Made by a program: the position numbers and the translations under genes. Shown piece by piece: positions 51,379 to 59,866 of a stretch of 64,000 nt of DNA. Each line of letters starts with the position of its first letter. Position 1 is the stretch's first letter. The notes below the pieces were generated by a model that saw nothing but the letters and a program-made list of their open reading frames with translations, ran no database searches and was not told where the DNA came from. This stretch comes from Chromatocurvus sp964613795 (GTDB lineage Bacteria > Pseudomonadota > Gammaproteobacteria > Pseudomonadales > Halieaceae), in NCBI GenBank assembly GCA_964613795.1, contig CAZTJR010000006.1:55719-119718 (forward strand), given 5' to 3'.

Positions 51379-53055
51379 TCAGTGTGAACTCGCCACCGTG
51401 ATCTCGCTCTCTTCCTGTACGCGCGAAAATGCGTTGCTGAGGGCGATTGTCCGCAATAGCGCGCGAAGCCGGTAACCCTGGGCGGCAAATTCCTGATTGA
51501 AGTAGTCGAGTGCAGACCGGGCCTGCATAGCCGGCGGCGCGCCGGTGCCGTAGCTGTAGACGCGCTGCACCAGACACCGGGGCAGTTCAGGATTCTCCCG
51601 CAGTGCCTGTGCAAGGCCTACTGCGCCCTCGAATTCGAAGCCATCGAGGCCGCCGCTGACGTCGATCACGGCGCCGTTTTCGGTCAGCCGGAAGCCGCCG
51701 GCACCATCAAACTGCTCGAGCGAGAGACCGATCGGGTCGGTGATCCTGTGGCAGCCGGCGCAGGACGGCGTCTCGAGGTGCGCCCGCACACGCTGGCGTT
51801 GTGTCGGGTAGTTGGCATCGGGGTTCGACACCACAGAAAAATCGATTCCCGGGGGCGGCTCGGGAACCTCCTGGCACAGGAAGCGCTCGCGCAGTGCCTG
51901 GCCACGCAGGGTCACAGAACTGCGACCGGGGTGCGCGTGCAGCGAGAGAAAACTGACCTGCGTGAGGAGACCTGATCGCGGACTGTCATCGGGGAAGGTA
52001 TGCGGCGTCCAGCCCGGCTCTGCCGGCACACCGTAGATAACCGCCAGGGCCGGGGACATCACGGTCGACCGTGTCGTGAACAGATCGCGATAATCGCCAT
52101 CATTCGCAAGCAGGTGCTCGATGGACGTGCGCAGCGTCTGCTCCCGCGCGTCCTCTGCCGTCACGCGCGTGAACTCCGGGTAAATGGTGGAGTCCTTCGT
52201 TAACGTCTTGACTTCATCGAAGGCAAACATGTCGTCCAGGAATGCCCGCATGCCCTCGGCCAGCCTCGGGCTCGCCAGCATTCTGTCCACGGCGCGCTCA
52301 AGCCCACCGTCCGCCTGCAGCTCACCGCTCTCTGCCGCGGCCAGCAGCTCGTTATCCGGAGCGGAATTCCACAGAAAATAACTCAGCCTTGAGGCGAGAG
52401 AATAGGCATCAAGGCGCAGTTGACCGGGATTGTCCGGATCGGGCTCGGCGCGCTCCACGACAAACAGGCCTTCGGGGCTGATAAGCATACCCTCAAGCGC
52501 TATTTCCAGGCCCGCGTAAAAATCCTCCAACTGCTCTGCCGCAGAACCCGCCTGCTTCACGTGCATCGCAAGCTCGTCATCCGTAAGGGCGCGCCTGAAT
52601 AACAGCCGGCCGACCTGGGACAAGAAGCGGCTTGCACAGGCATCGTCCGGCCCGTCGAGCGATTCCGGCTTGCAGGGAACCAGATAATTACGGTGTCTGG
52701 TGTCGAGGACCTGACTGGCGACGCTGGCAGCGACGCCCTGGATTCCCTGCAGCTGCGAACTGCCGACGCCGGCAATCGCAGCACTGTTGGCGAGCAGTCC
52801 GTCGGTGCGCGCGACGGGCGCGAACTCGACCTGCAGATCCACCCCGGGACCAAAGATGTAGCTCAGGGAATTGCGGTACTGCTCAGCGGTGACCAGGCTC
52901 ATCAGCGGCCTGGTGCCGGGACTTTCAGGCTCAGGGTTGGATTCAGAACAACCAGCCAGCATGGCCAGGGCTAAAAAACCCAGGACACCGGAACAAACCA
53001 CCTTGCTTGACCCCTGCGGAACCACCTGATCCGCACGCTTGGACATCAGACACAT
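51379..53055 (-). CDS. DUF1592/DUF1588/DUF1585-type lipoprotein with one haem c motif
   Basis: 558 aa. A lipobox (LAGCSE) follows the signal FLALAMLAGC. The domains run in the usual order: PLMSLVTAEQYRNSLSYIFG (DUF1587/1595-like), CASRFLSQVGRLLFRRALTDDE and LDAYSLASRLSYFLWNSAPD (DUF1592), GLLTQVSFLSLHAHPGRSS then VPEPPPGIDF and CAGCHRITDPIGLSLEQFD (DUF1588), and YSYGTGAPPA with the C-terminal DUF1585. The CAGCH site suggests covalent haem c. The start may be the second ATG (53046). It heads the exported redox run, only 38 bp after oleD in the same direction. Confidence 0.87.
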   Translation of the reverse strand: MCLMSKRADQVVPQGSSKVVCSGVLGFLALAMLAGCSESNPEPESPGTRPLMSLVTAEQYRNSLSYIFGPGVDLQVEFAPVARTDGLLANSAAIAGVGSSQLQGIQGVAASVASQVLDTRHRNYLVPCKPESLDGPDDACASRFLSQVGRLLFRRALTDDELAMHVKQAGSAAEQLEDFYAGLEIALEGMLISPEGLFVVERAEPDPDNPGQLRLDAYSLASRLSYFLWNSAPDNELLAAAESGELQADGGLERAVDRMLASPRLAEGMRAFLDDMFAFDEVKTLTKDSTIYPEFTRVTAEDAREQTLRTSIEHLLANDGDYRDLFTTRSTVMSPALAVIYGVPAEPGWTPHTFPDDSPRSGLLTQVSFLSLHAHPGRSSVTLRGQALRERFLCQEVPEPPPGIDFSVVSNPDANYPTQRQRVRAHLETPSCAGCHRITDPIGLSLEQFDGAGGFRLTENGAVIDVSGGLDGFEFEGAVGLAQALRENPELPRCLVQRVYSYGTGAPPAMQARSALDYFNQEFAAQGYRLRALLRTIALSNAFSRVQEESEITVASSH

Positions 53056-53092
53056 ACTGCTGATTACTCCAACATTATTTTTTTATAGCGTG

Positions 53093-54106
53093 CTAGCCTA
53101 AGGCACGATTTCTCCACAAGCAATAGCTTTGTCTGTCACTGCGCAGTCGCGCCAGCCCCTCGTGCATGCTGATCAGCGGCGCATAGCCCAGATCGTCGCG
53201 AGCGGCTGTAATATCGTACCAGTGCGCAGTGGACAGTTGCTGAGCGGACCAGCGCGTCAGCGGCGGCTCATCGCGACGTCGCGACAGACGCCACCAGGCC
53301 TCTGCCGCCGCGCCGATCAGCATCGCTGCCGAACCGGGTATCGACTGAATGCGCACATCAACGCCAACTGCTGACAACAGCGCGCGGATGATCTCAGCCT
53401 GCGGCCAGGGATCAGCATTGGAAATAAAATAGGTCCTGCCGTAGCAGGCCGGGTTCCTGTCAAGCGCCGCCAGGGCCAGCAGATGAGCATGGGCCGCATT
53501 GTCGATGTAGACCGTGTCGATCCGCTTGCTGGCACCCGGCAGGTTCAGTGTGCCCTGGCGAGCGCGCTCGACGAGTCGCGGCAACAGCTGGTTGTCTCCG
53601 GGGCCCCAGACCAAATGCGGGCGCAGCGATACCGTCCTCAACTCGTCGTCACTGGCCGCCATGACCTTCTGCTCGGCAAGCGCCTTGCTCTTTGGATACG
53701 GCGCGGCATAGTGAGCGGGATAGGGCAACGATTCGTTGCCACCTTCAATATCGCCACCGCCGTGCGCCACGCTGGGGGAAGAGGTGAACACCAGACGCCG
53801 GATGCCCAGAGAACGACAGGCAGCTATAACATGCTCCGTCCCCAGCACGTTGATGGCGTGGTAGACCGCTGGATCGCCCCAGGCACCGGCCTTGCCTGCC
53901 GTGTGAATCACCGCCGAACAGCCTGCAGCGGCGGCCCGCACGTCCTCCGGTCGACGGATGTCGCCGCAGCACTGAGAAATACCCAGGTCAGCCAGTGCCG
54001 GTGATTCATTGCGCTGCATGGCAATGGGCTCATCACCCTGCGCCAGCAGCTGACGACAGATGGCCAGGCCGAGAAAACCGCCCCCGCCAGTCACCAGGAC
54101 TTTCAC
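53093..54106 (-). CDS. oleD: OleD: NAD(P)H-dependent 2-alkyl-3-oxoalkanoate reductase
   Basis: 337 aa from GTG 54106 (AAGGGG upstream). The open frame continues upstream inside oleC but codes no family sequence there. VKVLVTGGGGFLGLAICRQLL is the extended-SDR cofactor loop, HTAGKAGAWGD the substrate loop typical of OleD and 3beta-HSD-like enzymes, and YPKSKALAEQ holds catalytic Tyr and Lys (YxxxK). It reduces the beta-keto acid made by OleA to the beta-hydroxy acid for OleC. The first four bases (GTGA) overlap the oleC stop, so the two are translationally coupled. Confidence 0.9.
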   Translation of the reverse strand: MKVLVTGGGGFLGLAICRQLLAQGDEPIAMQRNESPALADLGISQCCGDIRRPEDVRAAAAGCSAVIHTAGKAGAWGDPAVYHAINVLGTEHVIAACRSLGIRRLVFTSSPSVAHGGGDIEGGNESLPYPAHYAAPYPKSKALAEQKVMAASDDELRTVSLRPHLVWGPGDNQLLPRLVERARQGTLNLPGASKRIDTVYIDNAAHAHLLALAALDRNPACYGRTYFISNADPWPQAEIIRALLSAVGVDVRIQSIPGSAAMLIGAAAEAWWRLSRRRDEPPLTRWSAQQLSTAHWYDITAARDDLGYAPLISMHEGLARLRSDRQSYCLWRNRALG

Positions 54107-55860
54107 GAACGGCGCCCCTTTGCGTCCGCATTGGCAGCGGCCACCGCGGCTTGCTGCTGCAGACGACCCCCGGCGCACTGCCTGGCGGCCCATACAGCCA
54201 GCAATTGCCGGTTGATCTTCGAATTGTGCCGGATATCCACCGGGAAGCCCGGATGAAACAGCACCGCAGCCAGACACTGTAGCGCTGCGTGTCCAGCAGC
54301 CTTTGCCATGACCGCTTCTTCAACCGCCTGCCTGCAAACTGCCGGCTGACCGCTTGCGCCGCGCCGCAATTCCACGCACAGCACTGGCACCTGCTCGCCC
54401 GGCTCCCCCACGCCAACCAGCGCGCTGCGCTCAACGTCGTGCAGCGTATTGAAAATCGCCTCCACCTGATCGGCAAACAGGTCGCCCTGCGCCGTGCGCA
54501 CCCGCTGCGACTTGCGACCACAGAACCACAGCCGGCCCTGCTCATCAACGTAGCCCGCATCGCCCATGCGATGCCAGAGCCGGCCCTGCGCATCGCTGGT
54601 TTTAGCCAGGCGGGTCTGCTCGCGCCGCTGCCAGTAGCGATCCGTCGTGGTCGGGCCGTGCACCATGATTTCGCCGATGGCACCAGCCGGCAGCAGGTCG
54701 TCAGCGCCAAACGTCTGCAGCGCCTCGTCGCAAAGACGCAGTATCGCGATCTCGTTGGGTGGCACCGGGCGTCCGACACAGATGCCGGCACCTTCTCGCG
54801 TCGCGTCGACCAGCTCAGGGCCCAGTTCATGGCTGTCGATACAGGCCACCGGCAGGCACTCGGTAGCACCGTAGGGCGTGTAGACCCTGCCATCGGCGGG
54901 CATGGCCTGTTGCATCATGGCAACGGTGTCTGCCGGCACCGCAGCGCCCGCGGAAAGCACCCGTCGCAGCGTTGGCAGCTGGCGTCTCTGTTCCCGACAG
55001 TGTGTGCCGAGAACCTTGAGCAGTGCCGGCGAGCCAAATACATTGGTCACAGAAAAACGGTCAATAGCCTGGGCGAGATAGTCGGGATTGGCCCTGGCCG
55101 GCCGGGTCGGGTCCATGTACGGCACCACCGTAGTCATGCCCAGCGCCGGATCGAACAGAGCAAAGGGCGGAAACGTGGCAAGGTCAACCTCGCCTCGCTG
55201 AATGCCGAAGGTAGCGCGCAGCATGTCCACCTGCGCGGTAAAATGCCGATGGCGATACACCACGCCCTTCGGTATACCGGTACTGCCGGAGGTAAACAGG
55301 ATTGCCGCGATCTCCTCCGCCTGTGTATCAGCCAGCACCGGTGGACCGCCAACACCACCGCGGCGGGCGAGACCGCTGAGCGAGAGGCCGCCCCAGCCAA
55401 GGCGCGGACCCAGGGTAATGCTGCGGCGGATAGACTGTGGCGACCAGCGCAGGATGACGCGGGCCAGCTGCGCCCGGGTAATACCGATGAAGGCTTCCGG
55501 CTCTGCTTCCGCCAGACAGGTCTTCAACGGTTTCAGACCAATACCCGGGTCGATCAGGACCGGGACAATGCCGGCCTTGAACAGTGCGAAGAACAGCGCA
55601 AAGAAATCCAGGCCGGAGGGCACCATCAGCGCGACCCGGGCGCCTCGCTCTATTCCATACCGCAAAAGACCCCGCGCGTAACAGTCACTCAGTGCATCGA
55701 GCTCGGCGTAGGTGGCGCTGCGGTAGTCGACCGTACCCTTGCGCACACCCAGCGGGTAGTGAATTGCCGGACTTTGCGGCTGCTGGCGTGCCTGCTCTAC
55801 CAGAGCAGCTGCGACATTGCAGGGACCGTTATTTCGCGGCTCAGGGTGCAGCGCCGTCAT
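54103..55860 (-). CDS. oleC: OleC: AMP-dependent beta-lactone synthetase
   Basis: 585 aa from ATG 55860. The frame is open further to 56280, but that part is the shadow of oleB. AILFTSGSTGIPKGVVYRH is the adenylate-forming P-loop, YTPYGATECLPV the A5 motif, and WHRMGDAGYVDEQGRLWFCGR the A7-A8 region. The N-terminal NVAAALVEQARQQPQSPAIHYP is typical of OleC, once annotated as acyl-CoA ligase. OleC converts the 2-alkyl-3-hydroxyalkanoic acid to a cis-beta-lactone using ATP. It overlaps oleB by 20 bases. Confidence 0.9.
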   Translation of the reverse strand: MTALHPEPRNNGPCNVAAALVEQARQQPQSPAIHYPLGVRKGTVDYRSATYAELDALSDCYARGLLRYGIERGARVALMVPSGLDFFALFFALFKAGIVPVLIDPGIGLKPLKTCLAEAEPEAFIGITRAQLARVILRWSPQSIRRSITLGPRLGWGGLSLSGLARRGGVGGPPVLADTQAEEIAAILFTSGSTGIPKGVVYRHRHFTAQVDMLRATFGIQRGEVDLATFPPFALFDPALGMTTVVPYMDPTRPARANPDYLAQAIDRFSVTNVFGSPALLKVLGTHCREQRRQLPTLRRVLSAGAAVPADTVAMMQQAMPADGRVYTPYGATECLPVACIDSHELGPELVDATREGAGICVGRPVPPNEIAILRLCDEALQTFGADDLLPAGAIGEIMVHGPTTTDRYWQRREQTRLAKTSDAQGRLWHRMGDAGYVDEQGRLWFCGRKSQRVRTAQGDLFADQVEAIFNTLHDVERSALVGVGEPGEQVPVLCVELRRGASGQPAVCRQAVEEAVMAKAAGHAALQCLAAVLFHPGFPVDIRHNSKINRQLLAVWAARQCAGGRLQQQAAVAAANADAKGRRS

Positions 55861-56818
55861 TGCCCGCAATGCCCCCCGGTGTATGCTGCTGGCATTCGCT
55901 GGAGACCAGGAAAGCCTCAATCCGGTCCAGCAGCGCCTCACCGCCATCCTCAAGCACATAGTGTCCGCAGTCCGACAGGGGATATCGCTGCGCATCAGGC
56001 AGGTAGTGCTGCCAGTCACGATAAAAGCTCTGGTCAAACACGAAGTCCTTGAGGCCCCAGACGAGCAGTGCCGGCGTCGTCGCAAAGCGGTGCAGCCGGG
56101 CCGCCGTCCCGGCAACCAGATCGTAGCCCCGGTCACCGGGCTTGAGCGGAATGTCCTGCACGAAGCGCACCGTGGCGATGCGATTGCGCCAGCTATTGTA
56201 GGGACCCGTGTAAGCCGCTCGCACCGCTTTGCTAACCGGCTTCTTGAAAGCAATCCGGGCTGCCATGGCAGAAAAGGCATTCATACCGCGAACCAGCACC
56301 GCCCCCAGCCGCGTGCGCCCGGCAAGCCACAAGGCAAAGGGAAAGCGTTTGTCAGCGGGCAGCGGGAAGGCAGCCGTATTGAGAATAACGCAGCGCTCTA
56401 TACGCTGTGCCCGCGATGTCGCCCAGCCGAAGCCGATCATGCCGCCCCAGTCGTGTACGATCAGCGACAGCGGTGCCTCATCGCCGACAGTCGCTCGCAC
56501 CAGCGCATCAAGGTCATTGATCCGTCTGCCCAGGTGATAGTCATAGTCTGCGTCGTCCGGCTTGTCGGACAGGCCGCAACCAATGTGGTCCGGAACGATA
56601 CAGCGATAGCGGTCGCGCAAGCGCAGCACCAGATTGCGATAATAAAACGACCAGGTCGGATTGCCATGCAGCATCAGCATTACCGGCGCATCCCGCGGCC
56701 CCTCATCCAGGTAATGCATTCGGTGGCCGTCAATGGTCAGCCAGTGAGAGGCGAACGGATACAGGTCCACGGGTGGACGATAAGTGGATTGATGCGACTG
56801 CGTGCTCGTCTGGCTCAT
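55841..56818 (-). CDS. oleB: OleB: beta-lactone decarboxylase (alpha/beta hydrolase)
   Basis: 325 aa, haloalkane-dehalogenase-like fold. MLMLHGNPTWSFYYRNLVLRL holds the oxyanion HGNP, LSLIVHDWGGMIGFGWA the nucleophile Asp123, and LSDCGHYVLED the catalytic His. WGLKDFVFD carries the acid residue. OleB opens the beta-lactone from OleC and releases CO2 to give the internal cis-olefin. It starts 6 bp after oleA. Confidence 0.9.
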   Translation of the reverse strand: MSQTSTQSHQSTYRPPVDLYPFASHWLTIDGHRMHYLDEGPRDAPVMLMLHGNPTWSFYYRNLVLRLRDRYRCIVPDHIGCGLSDKPDDADYDYHLGRRINDLDALVRATVGDEAPLSLIVHDWGGMIGFGWATSRAQRIERCVILNTAAFPLPADKRFPFALWLAGRTRLGAVLVRGMNAFSAMAARIAFKKPVSKAVRAAYTGPYNSWRNRIATVRFVQDIPLKPGDRGYDLVAGTAARLHRFATTPALLVWGLKDFVFDQSFYRDWQHYLPDAQRYPLSDCGHYVLEDGGEALLDRIEAFLVSSECQQHTPGGIAGNDGAAP

Positions 56819-56824
56819 CGGTCG

Positions 56825-57841
56825 TTACCAGACCACCTCTGCCATGGCGCAGTTGAGACCCGAGCCAATACCCAGCAGGGCAATGCGACTCCCTGCTTCC
56901 AGCTCGCCCGACTCGGCCAGTCTGGACAGCACGATGGGGACCGACGCCGGACCGACGTTGCCCATGTGCGGATAGATGGCATGAACCTTTGCAGGGTCCA
57001 GACCCAGCAGCTTGACCAATGCATCTGTGTGGACCTTGCTCACCTGATGAAGGACGAACTGATCCAGTTCGTCGGCAGCCCAGCCGAAGGACTTGCGCGC
57101 CTCTGCAAAGGTCTCCGCGGCGAGTTCCAGCCCGGCGCCGAGGAGTCCGCGCGTATCTGTCTGCATACGGTCCATATTGCCCTGACACAGCTGATTAAAG
57201 CGCGTGGCGGCACGCGTCACGCTTCCGCGATAGCGGTGACCATCGGGCACCAGCTCACTGCGCGCCATGATCATAGCGGCACTGCCTGAACCCAGCGTGA
57301 GAGAGGCGAACTCAGCGCGAAACTGTGCCTCTTCCACCTCCGATGAAAGCAGCCGTGCAATGGTAGCTTCGATCAGCGGACGGCTGGATTCACCGTCAAC
57401 GATCAAAGCGTAATCCACCTCGGCACGCTCCAGCATACGCGCTGCGATATCCATGCCGTTGAGAAAGCCCAGGCAGGCATTAGCAACATCGAAGTTGAGG
57501 CAGTCGGCTGCGAGACCGAGATTGCCATGCACCATGCAAGCAGTAGAGGGCTCGAGGAAATCTCGGGACACCGACGTATTGATGATCACACCAATACGCG
57601 AACGGTCAATGCCGCTGCGCGCAATAGCCTCCTCCGCAGCCATCGTGGCGGCGTCGGAGGGACTGGTGCTCTCATCCCAAAGCCCGCGGGACTCAATTCC
57701 TGAAATTTCCTCAAGCAGGTTTTCACGAATACCCAGGCGGTCCATGGTCGGCTTCAGGCGCTGCGCGATAGCCTGCGAGCTCAGACTGACGGGTGCATTC
57801 ACGGCGACAGGCGCCTGGATAACGACATTCTTGAAATGCAT
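56825..57841 (-). CDS. oleA: OleA: thiolase-fold acyl-CoA condensing enzyme
   Basis: 338 aa, KASIII-like thiolase fold. Cys123 (VANACLGFLNGMD) is the acylated residue, Glu97 in RDFLEPST corresponds to the OleA-specific base, and HQVSKVH and PHMGNVGPASVP supply His and Asn. The product is a 2-alkyl-3-ketoacid from two fatty acyl-CoAs, the committed step of long-chain olefin synthesis. The order oleA-B-C-D on one strand with overlaps indicates an operon. These hydrocarbons are membrane components in Shewanella and xanthomonads. Confidence 0.92.
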   Translation of the reverse strand: MHFKNVVIQAPVAVNAPVSLSSQAIAQRLKPTMDRLGIRENLLEEISGIESRGLWDESTSPSDAATMAAEEAIARSGIDRSRIGVIINTSVSRDFLEPSTACMVHGNLGLAADCLNFDVANACLGFLNGMDIAARMLERAEVDYALIVDGESSRPLIEATIARLLSSEVEEAQFRAEFASLTLGSGSAAMIMARSELVPDGHRYRGSVTRAATRFNQLCQGNMDRMQTDTRGLLGAGLELAAETFAEARKSFGWAADELDQFVLHQVSKVHTDALVKLLGLDPAKVHAIYPHMGNVGPASVPIVLSRLAESGELEAGSRIALLGIGSGLNCAMAEVVW

Positions 57842-57989
57842 GGAAGGATACTCTGCTGCGTGTCATGGCTGGGAGTGCTGCGGATAGGCAGCGTGGGTGA
57901 GCGGCGCGTCACGATGAACCACGGCGCAGCCCGCATTCTGCGCGACATTGTAGCGAATTTGACGAGGTTGCGGGAGTCGGCTGCGCAAG

Positions 57990-58181
57990 CAGTCTGTGCC
58001 GCCTGCCGGGACCGCAAATGACGGCGCACCGCCTGGCAGCGCAAGCGCAATCCCGATTGACAGAAGTCAAGGCGACGTCATGTCTCCTGGCCTATGTTTA
58101 AACCAGGTGCGTAGCTTATAAACTGTCATGGTGAGTTCACTGAGTGTTCCTGGTGCCCGTCACGGGCTTGTTCTTCTCTAG
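57990..58181 (+). repeat. Repeat copy A: decayed promoter and start of a cytochrome gene
   Basis: From about 57990 the sequence aligns with 62662 onward, with scattered mismatches over roughly 190 bp. The alignment includes an identical segment around the FNR-like box, the same 22-base spacing to a -10-like TATGTT (TATACT in copy B), and an ATG at 58128. The coded MVSSLSVPGARHGLVLL compares with MKSSLCVTAARYGLALL in copy B, but TAG follows at 58179 and the GGAGGAA ribosome site is lost. The rest of the 450-bp gap between oleA and the DUF4174-like gene holds nothing I can support. Confidence 0.75.
58057..58070 (+). promoter_or_regulatory. FNR/DNR-type box, copy A
   Basis: TTGACAGAAGTCAA is a perfect palindrome of the TTGAC-N4-GTCAA type bound by FNR/CRP-family regulators (DNR/NNR form). 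It precedes the dead cytochrome start at 58128, so it probably controls nothing now. Confidence 0.5.
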
Positions 58182-58290
58182 TCAATGCATCCTTCGGTCC
58201 GCGGTACACTGAACCGCCGAGCTATGGACTAACGCTGAGCTGCGGGTTCTCGCGGGCCAAGAGGTAAGTTCGACACGCGACAGAGGCCAC

Positions 58291-58623
58291 TCAGTCGCGC
58301 GCCGGTGATTGCATCTCCCGGCGCCGCATGGGCATGGCGTCAATGCGCGAAAACAGCTCGTCGATGTTCAGGCGCGACGCGCGCATTTTGACGCCACCAT
58401 CCTTGCCGATCAGCAGCACGGGGCGATCGCCGCTGACCGACTCGCGCAAATCGCCTGCAAACGCCGGTGCCACCGTGCCAGGGAAATTCGTCACCAGAAG
58501 TTCATCATCCAGGACAAACCAAACAGCGTCGCGCTCCTCGAGTCCAGGGGTATGTTCTTTCAATGCCGCGACATCCTCTTCAACCGGCGTCGACGTCATG
58601 TTGATTGAAACCATGACGAACAC
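58291..58623 (-). CDS. DUF4174-like protein, start doubtful
   Basis: 110 codons at most. VAALKEHTPGLEERDAVWFV, RPVLLIGKDGGVKMRASRLN and LFSRIDAMPMRRREMQ are the DUF4174 core, a thioredoxin-like family of unknown role that usually has an N-terminal signal and 15-30 more residues. The first twelve codons (MFVMVSINMTST) lie in DNA that reads as methyltransferase on the other strand and belongs to the duplicated contig edge at the gap, so the true N-terminus is missing or misassembled. Confidence 0.6.
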   Translation of the reverse strand: MFVMVSINMTSTPVEEDVAALKEHTPGLEERDAVWFVLDDELLVTNFPGTVAPAFAGDLRESVSGDRPVLLIGKDGGVKMRASRLNIDELFSRIDAMPMRRREMQSPARD

Positions 58624-58645
58624 TCTTGAAGCAAGGGCAGCATGC

Positions 58646-58745
58646 NNNNNNNNNNNNNNNNNNNNNNNNNNNNNNNNNNNNNNNNNNNNNNNNNNNNNNN
58701 NNNNNNNNNNNNNNNNNNNNNNNNNNNNNNNNNNNNNNNNNNNNN
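58646..58745. other. Assembly gap of 100 N with 55-bp duplicated edges
   Basis: The 55 bases before (58591-58645) and after (58746-58800) are identical. The join puts the DUF4174-like gene head to head with a methyltransferase fragment and may be false. Confidence 0.95.
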
Positions 58746-59250
58746 CGACGTCATGTTGATTGAAACCATGACGAACACTCTTGAAGCAAGGGCAGCATGC
58801 GATGCAGCGAGGGAACTTGGCAAACCTTTTGCTGTGTCGTTCCGCCTGGAAGCGGATGGCGGCCTAAAATCCGGTGAAAGCCTCGCGCAAGCCGTCGCCA
58901 CGGTTGCACATTACGCACCCACGGCCGTGATGTTGAATTGCTGTGATCCCGAAACCCTCACCACCGCGATGCCTGCACTGGTGGCACTATATCCAAGGGT
59001 AGGCGGCTACGCCAATGCCTTCAAAAGTGTCGAGAACGTAGCGAACGGCGGCCTGGTAGACACCCTGGAAGCACGAGAGGACGTCTCACCGGCAACCTAC
59101 GGCGCTGCCGTGGCGCAATGGTTGAATAATGGCGCCGTGGTCACCGGTGGTTGTTGTGAAATAACACCCGCTCACATCCGTTATCTGACGGATAGCTTCA
59201 ACCATCAATTCGAGATTATCAGGCTTTCGCAGTTGAGAGGCAGGCCATAG
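58746..59250 (+). pseudogene. Homocysteine S-methyltransferase-family gene, 5' part missing
   Basis: The frame gives DVMLIETMTNTLEARAACDA, KPFAVSFRLEADGGLKSGES, AVMLNCCDPETL and VVTGGCCEITPAHIRYL. The NCC and GGCC cysteines are the zinc ligands of MmuM/BHMT-type methyltransferases, so the C-terminal half is normal and ends at TAG 59248. The first 110-120 residues are absent because of the gap; whether this is genome decay or an assembly break cannot be decided here. Confidence 0.7.
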
Positions 59251-59335
59251 GAGACTCATCACCAGCATGGCCCGCTCCCTTCAACAGCACACCGTGCGGC
59301 GTTGTTGACGAGTCGGTAGCCAGTGGGGAATACCG

Positions 59336-59738
59336 CTAAAACCGGTATTCCAGAGAGAGCCGAACGACTTCGTAATCCACTTACGACGCCCGGTGTTCCA
59401 CGCCGACATCCACGAGTGACAGGGCTTACCAGGTAACGCCTGCGCCGGAGGTGAACGCCGTGCCGGAGTCATCGGGAAGTCTATCGCCCCGGTCCAGTTC
59501 CCAGCGCTGTGCGCCCAGAATACCGAACACCGTTCAATCAGGTGCAAGTTCGTAGCGCGGCAGCATCGTCGTCCACGTCGTTCCACCAAGGCCCGCTGTC
59601 CGTCACCAGCCGGTTGACGTCGGCAGCGCCCAGATGAAGTGCGGCGGACCAGGGCCTGTCCTGCGCGCTGGCGGACGACCAGCCGAGCGCTACGAATGGA
59701 AGAATGAACAGCGTCATCGTGTTGGCTGAAGATTGCAT
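59336..59738 (-). pseudogene. OmpW-family gene, internally deleted copy
   Basis: The start MQSSANTMTLFILPFVALGWSS-type signal and DRPWSAALHLGAADVNRLVT match the intact ompW at 63349-63924. After WWNDVDDDAAAL about 55 codons are lost and the frame changes. The tail continues as LPRYELAPD, a TGA, TVFGILGAQRWELD and a final EYRF. The gene is 403 bp against 576 bp for the intact copy. The deletion ends in a short repeat (GCTGCCGCG). Non-functional. Confidence 0.85.
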
Positions 59739-59866
59739 GGAACTTTCCTCCCTGTGCTTTCCTCAAACCATTTCCCCTCACTGACGCTACAGCCCGGTGG
59801 CGGGGTGTTCAAGGCCCGTGGAACATGTCCTGGCGAAAAGCAGGTCCGCTGTTCTATGCTCAAGGC

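Noticed and set aside
54289..56052. Very long plus-strand open frame (587 codons) opposite oleC
   Set aside because: It is the antisense shadow of oleC in high-GC DNA; the minus-strand protein has clear adenylate-forming motifs.
58291..59250. Divergent DUF4174/methyltransferase pair as a real gene pair
   Set aside because: The junction lies in an assembly gap and both genes lack their N-termini, so the arrangement cannot be trusted.
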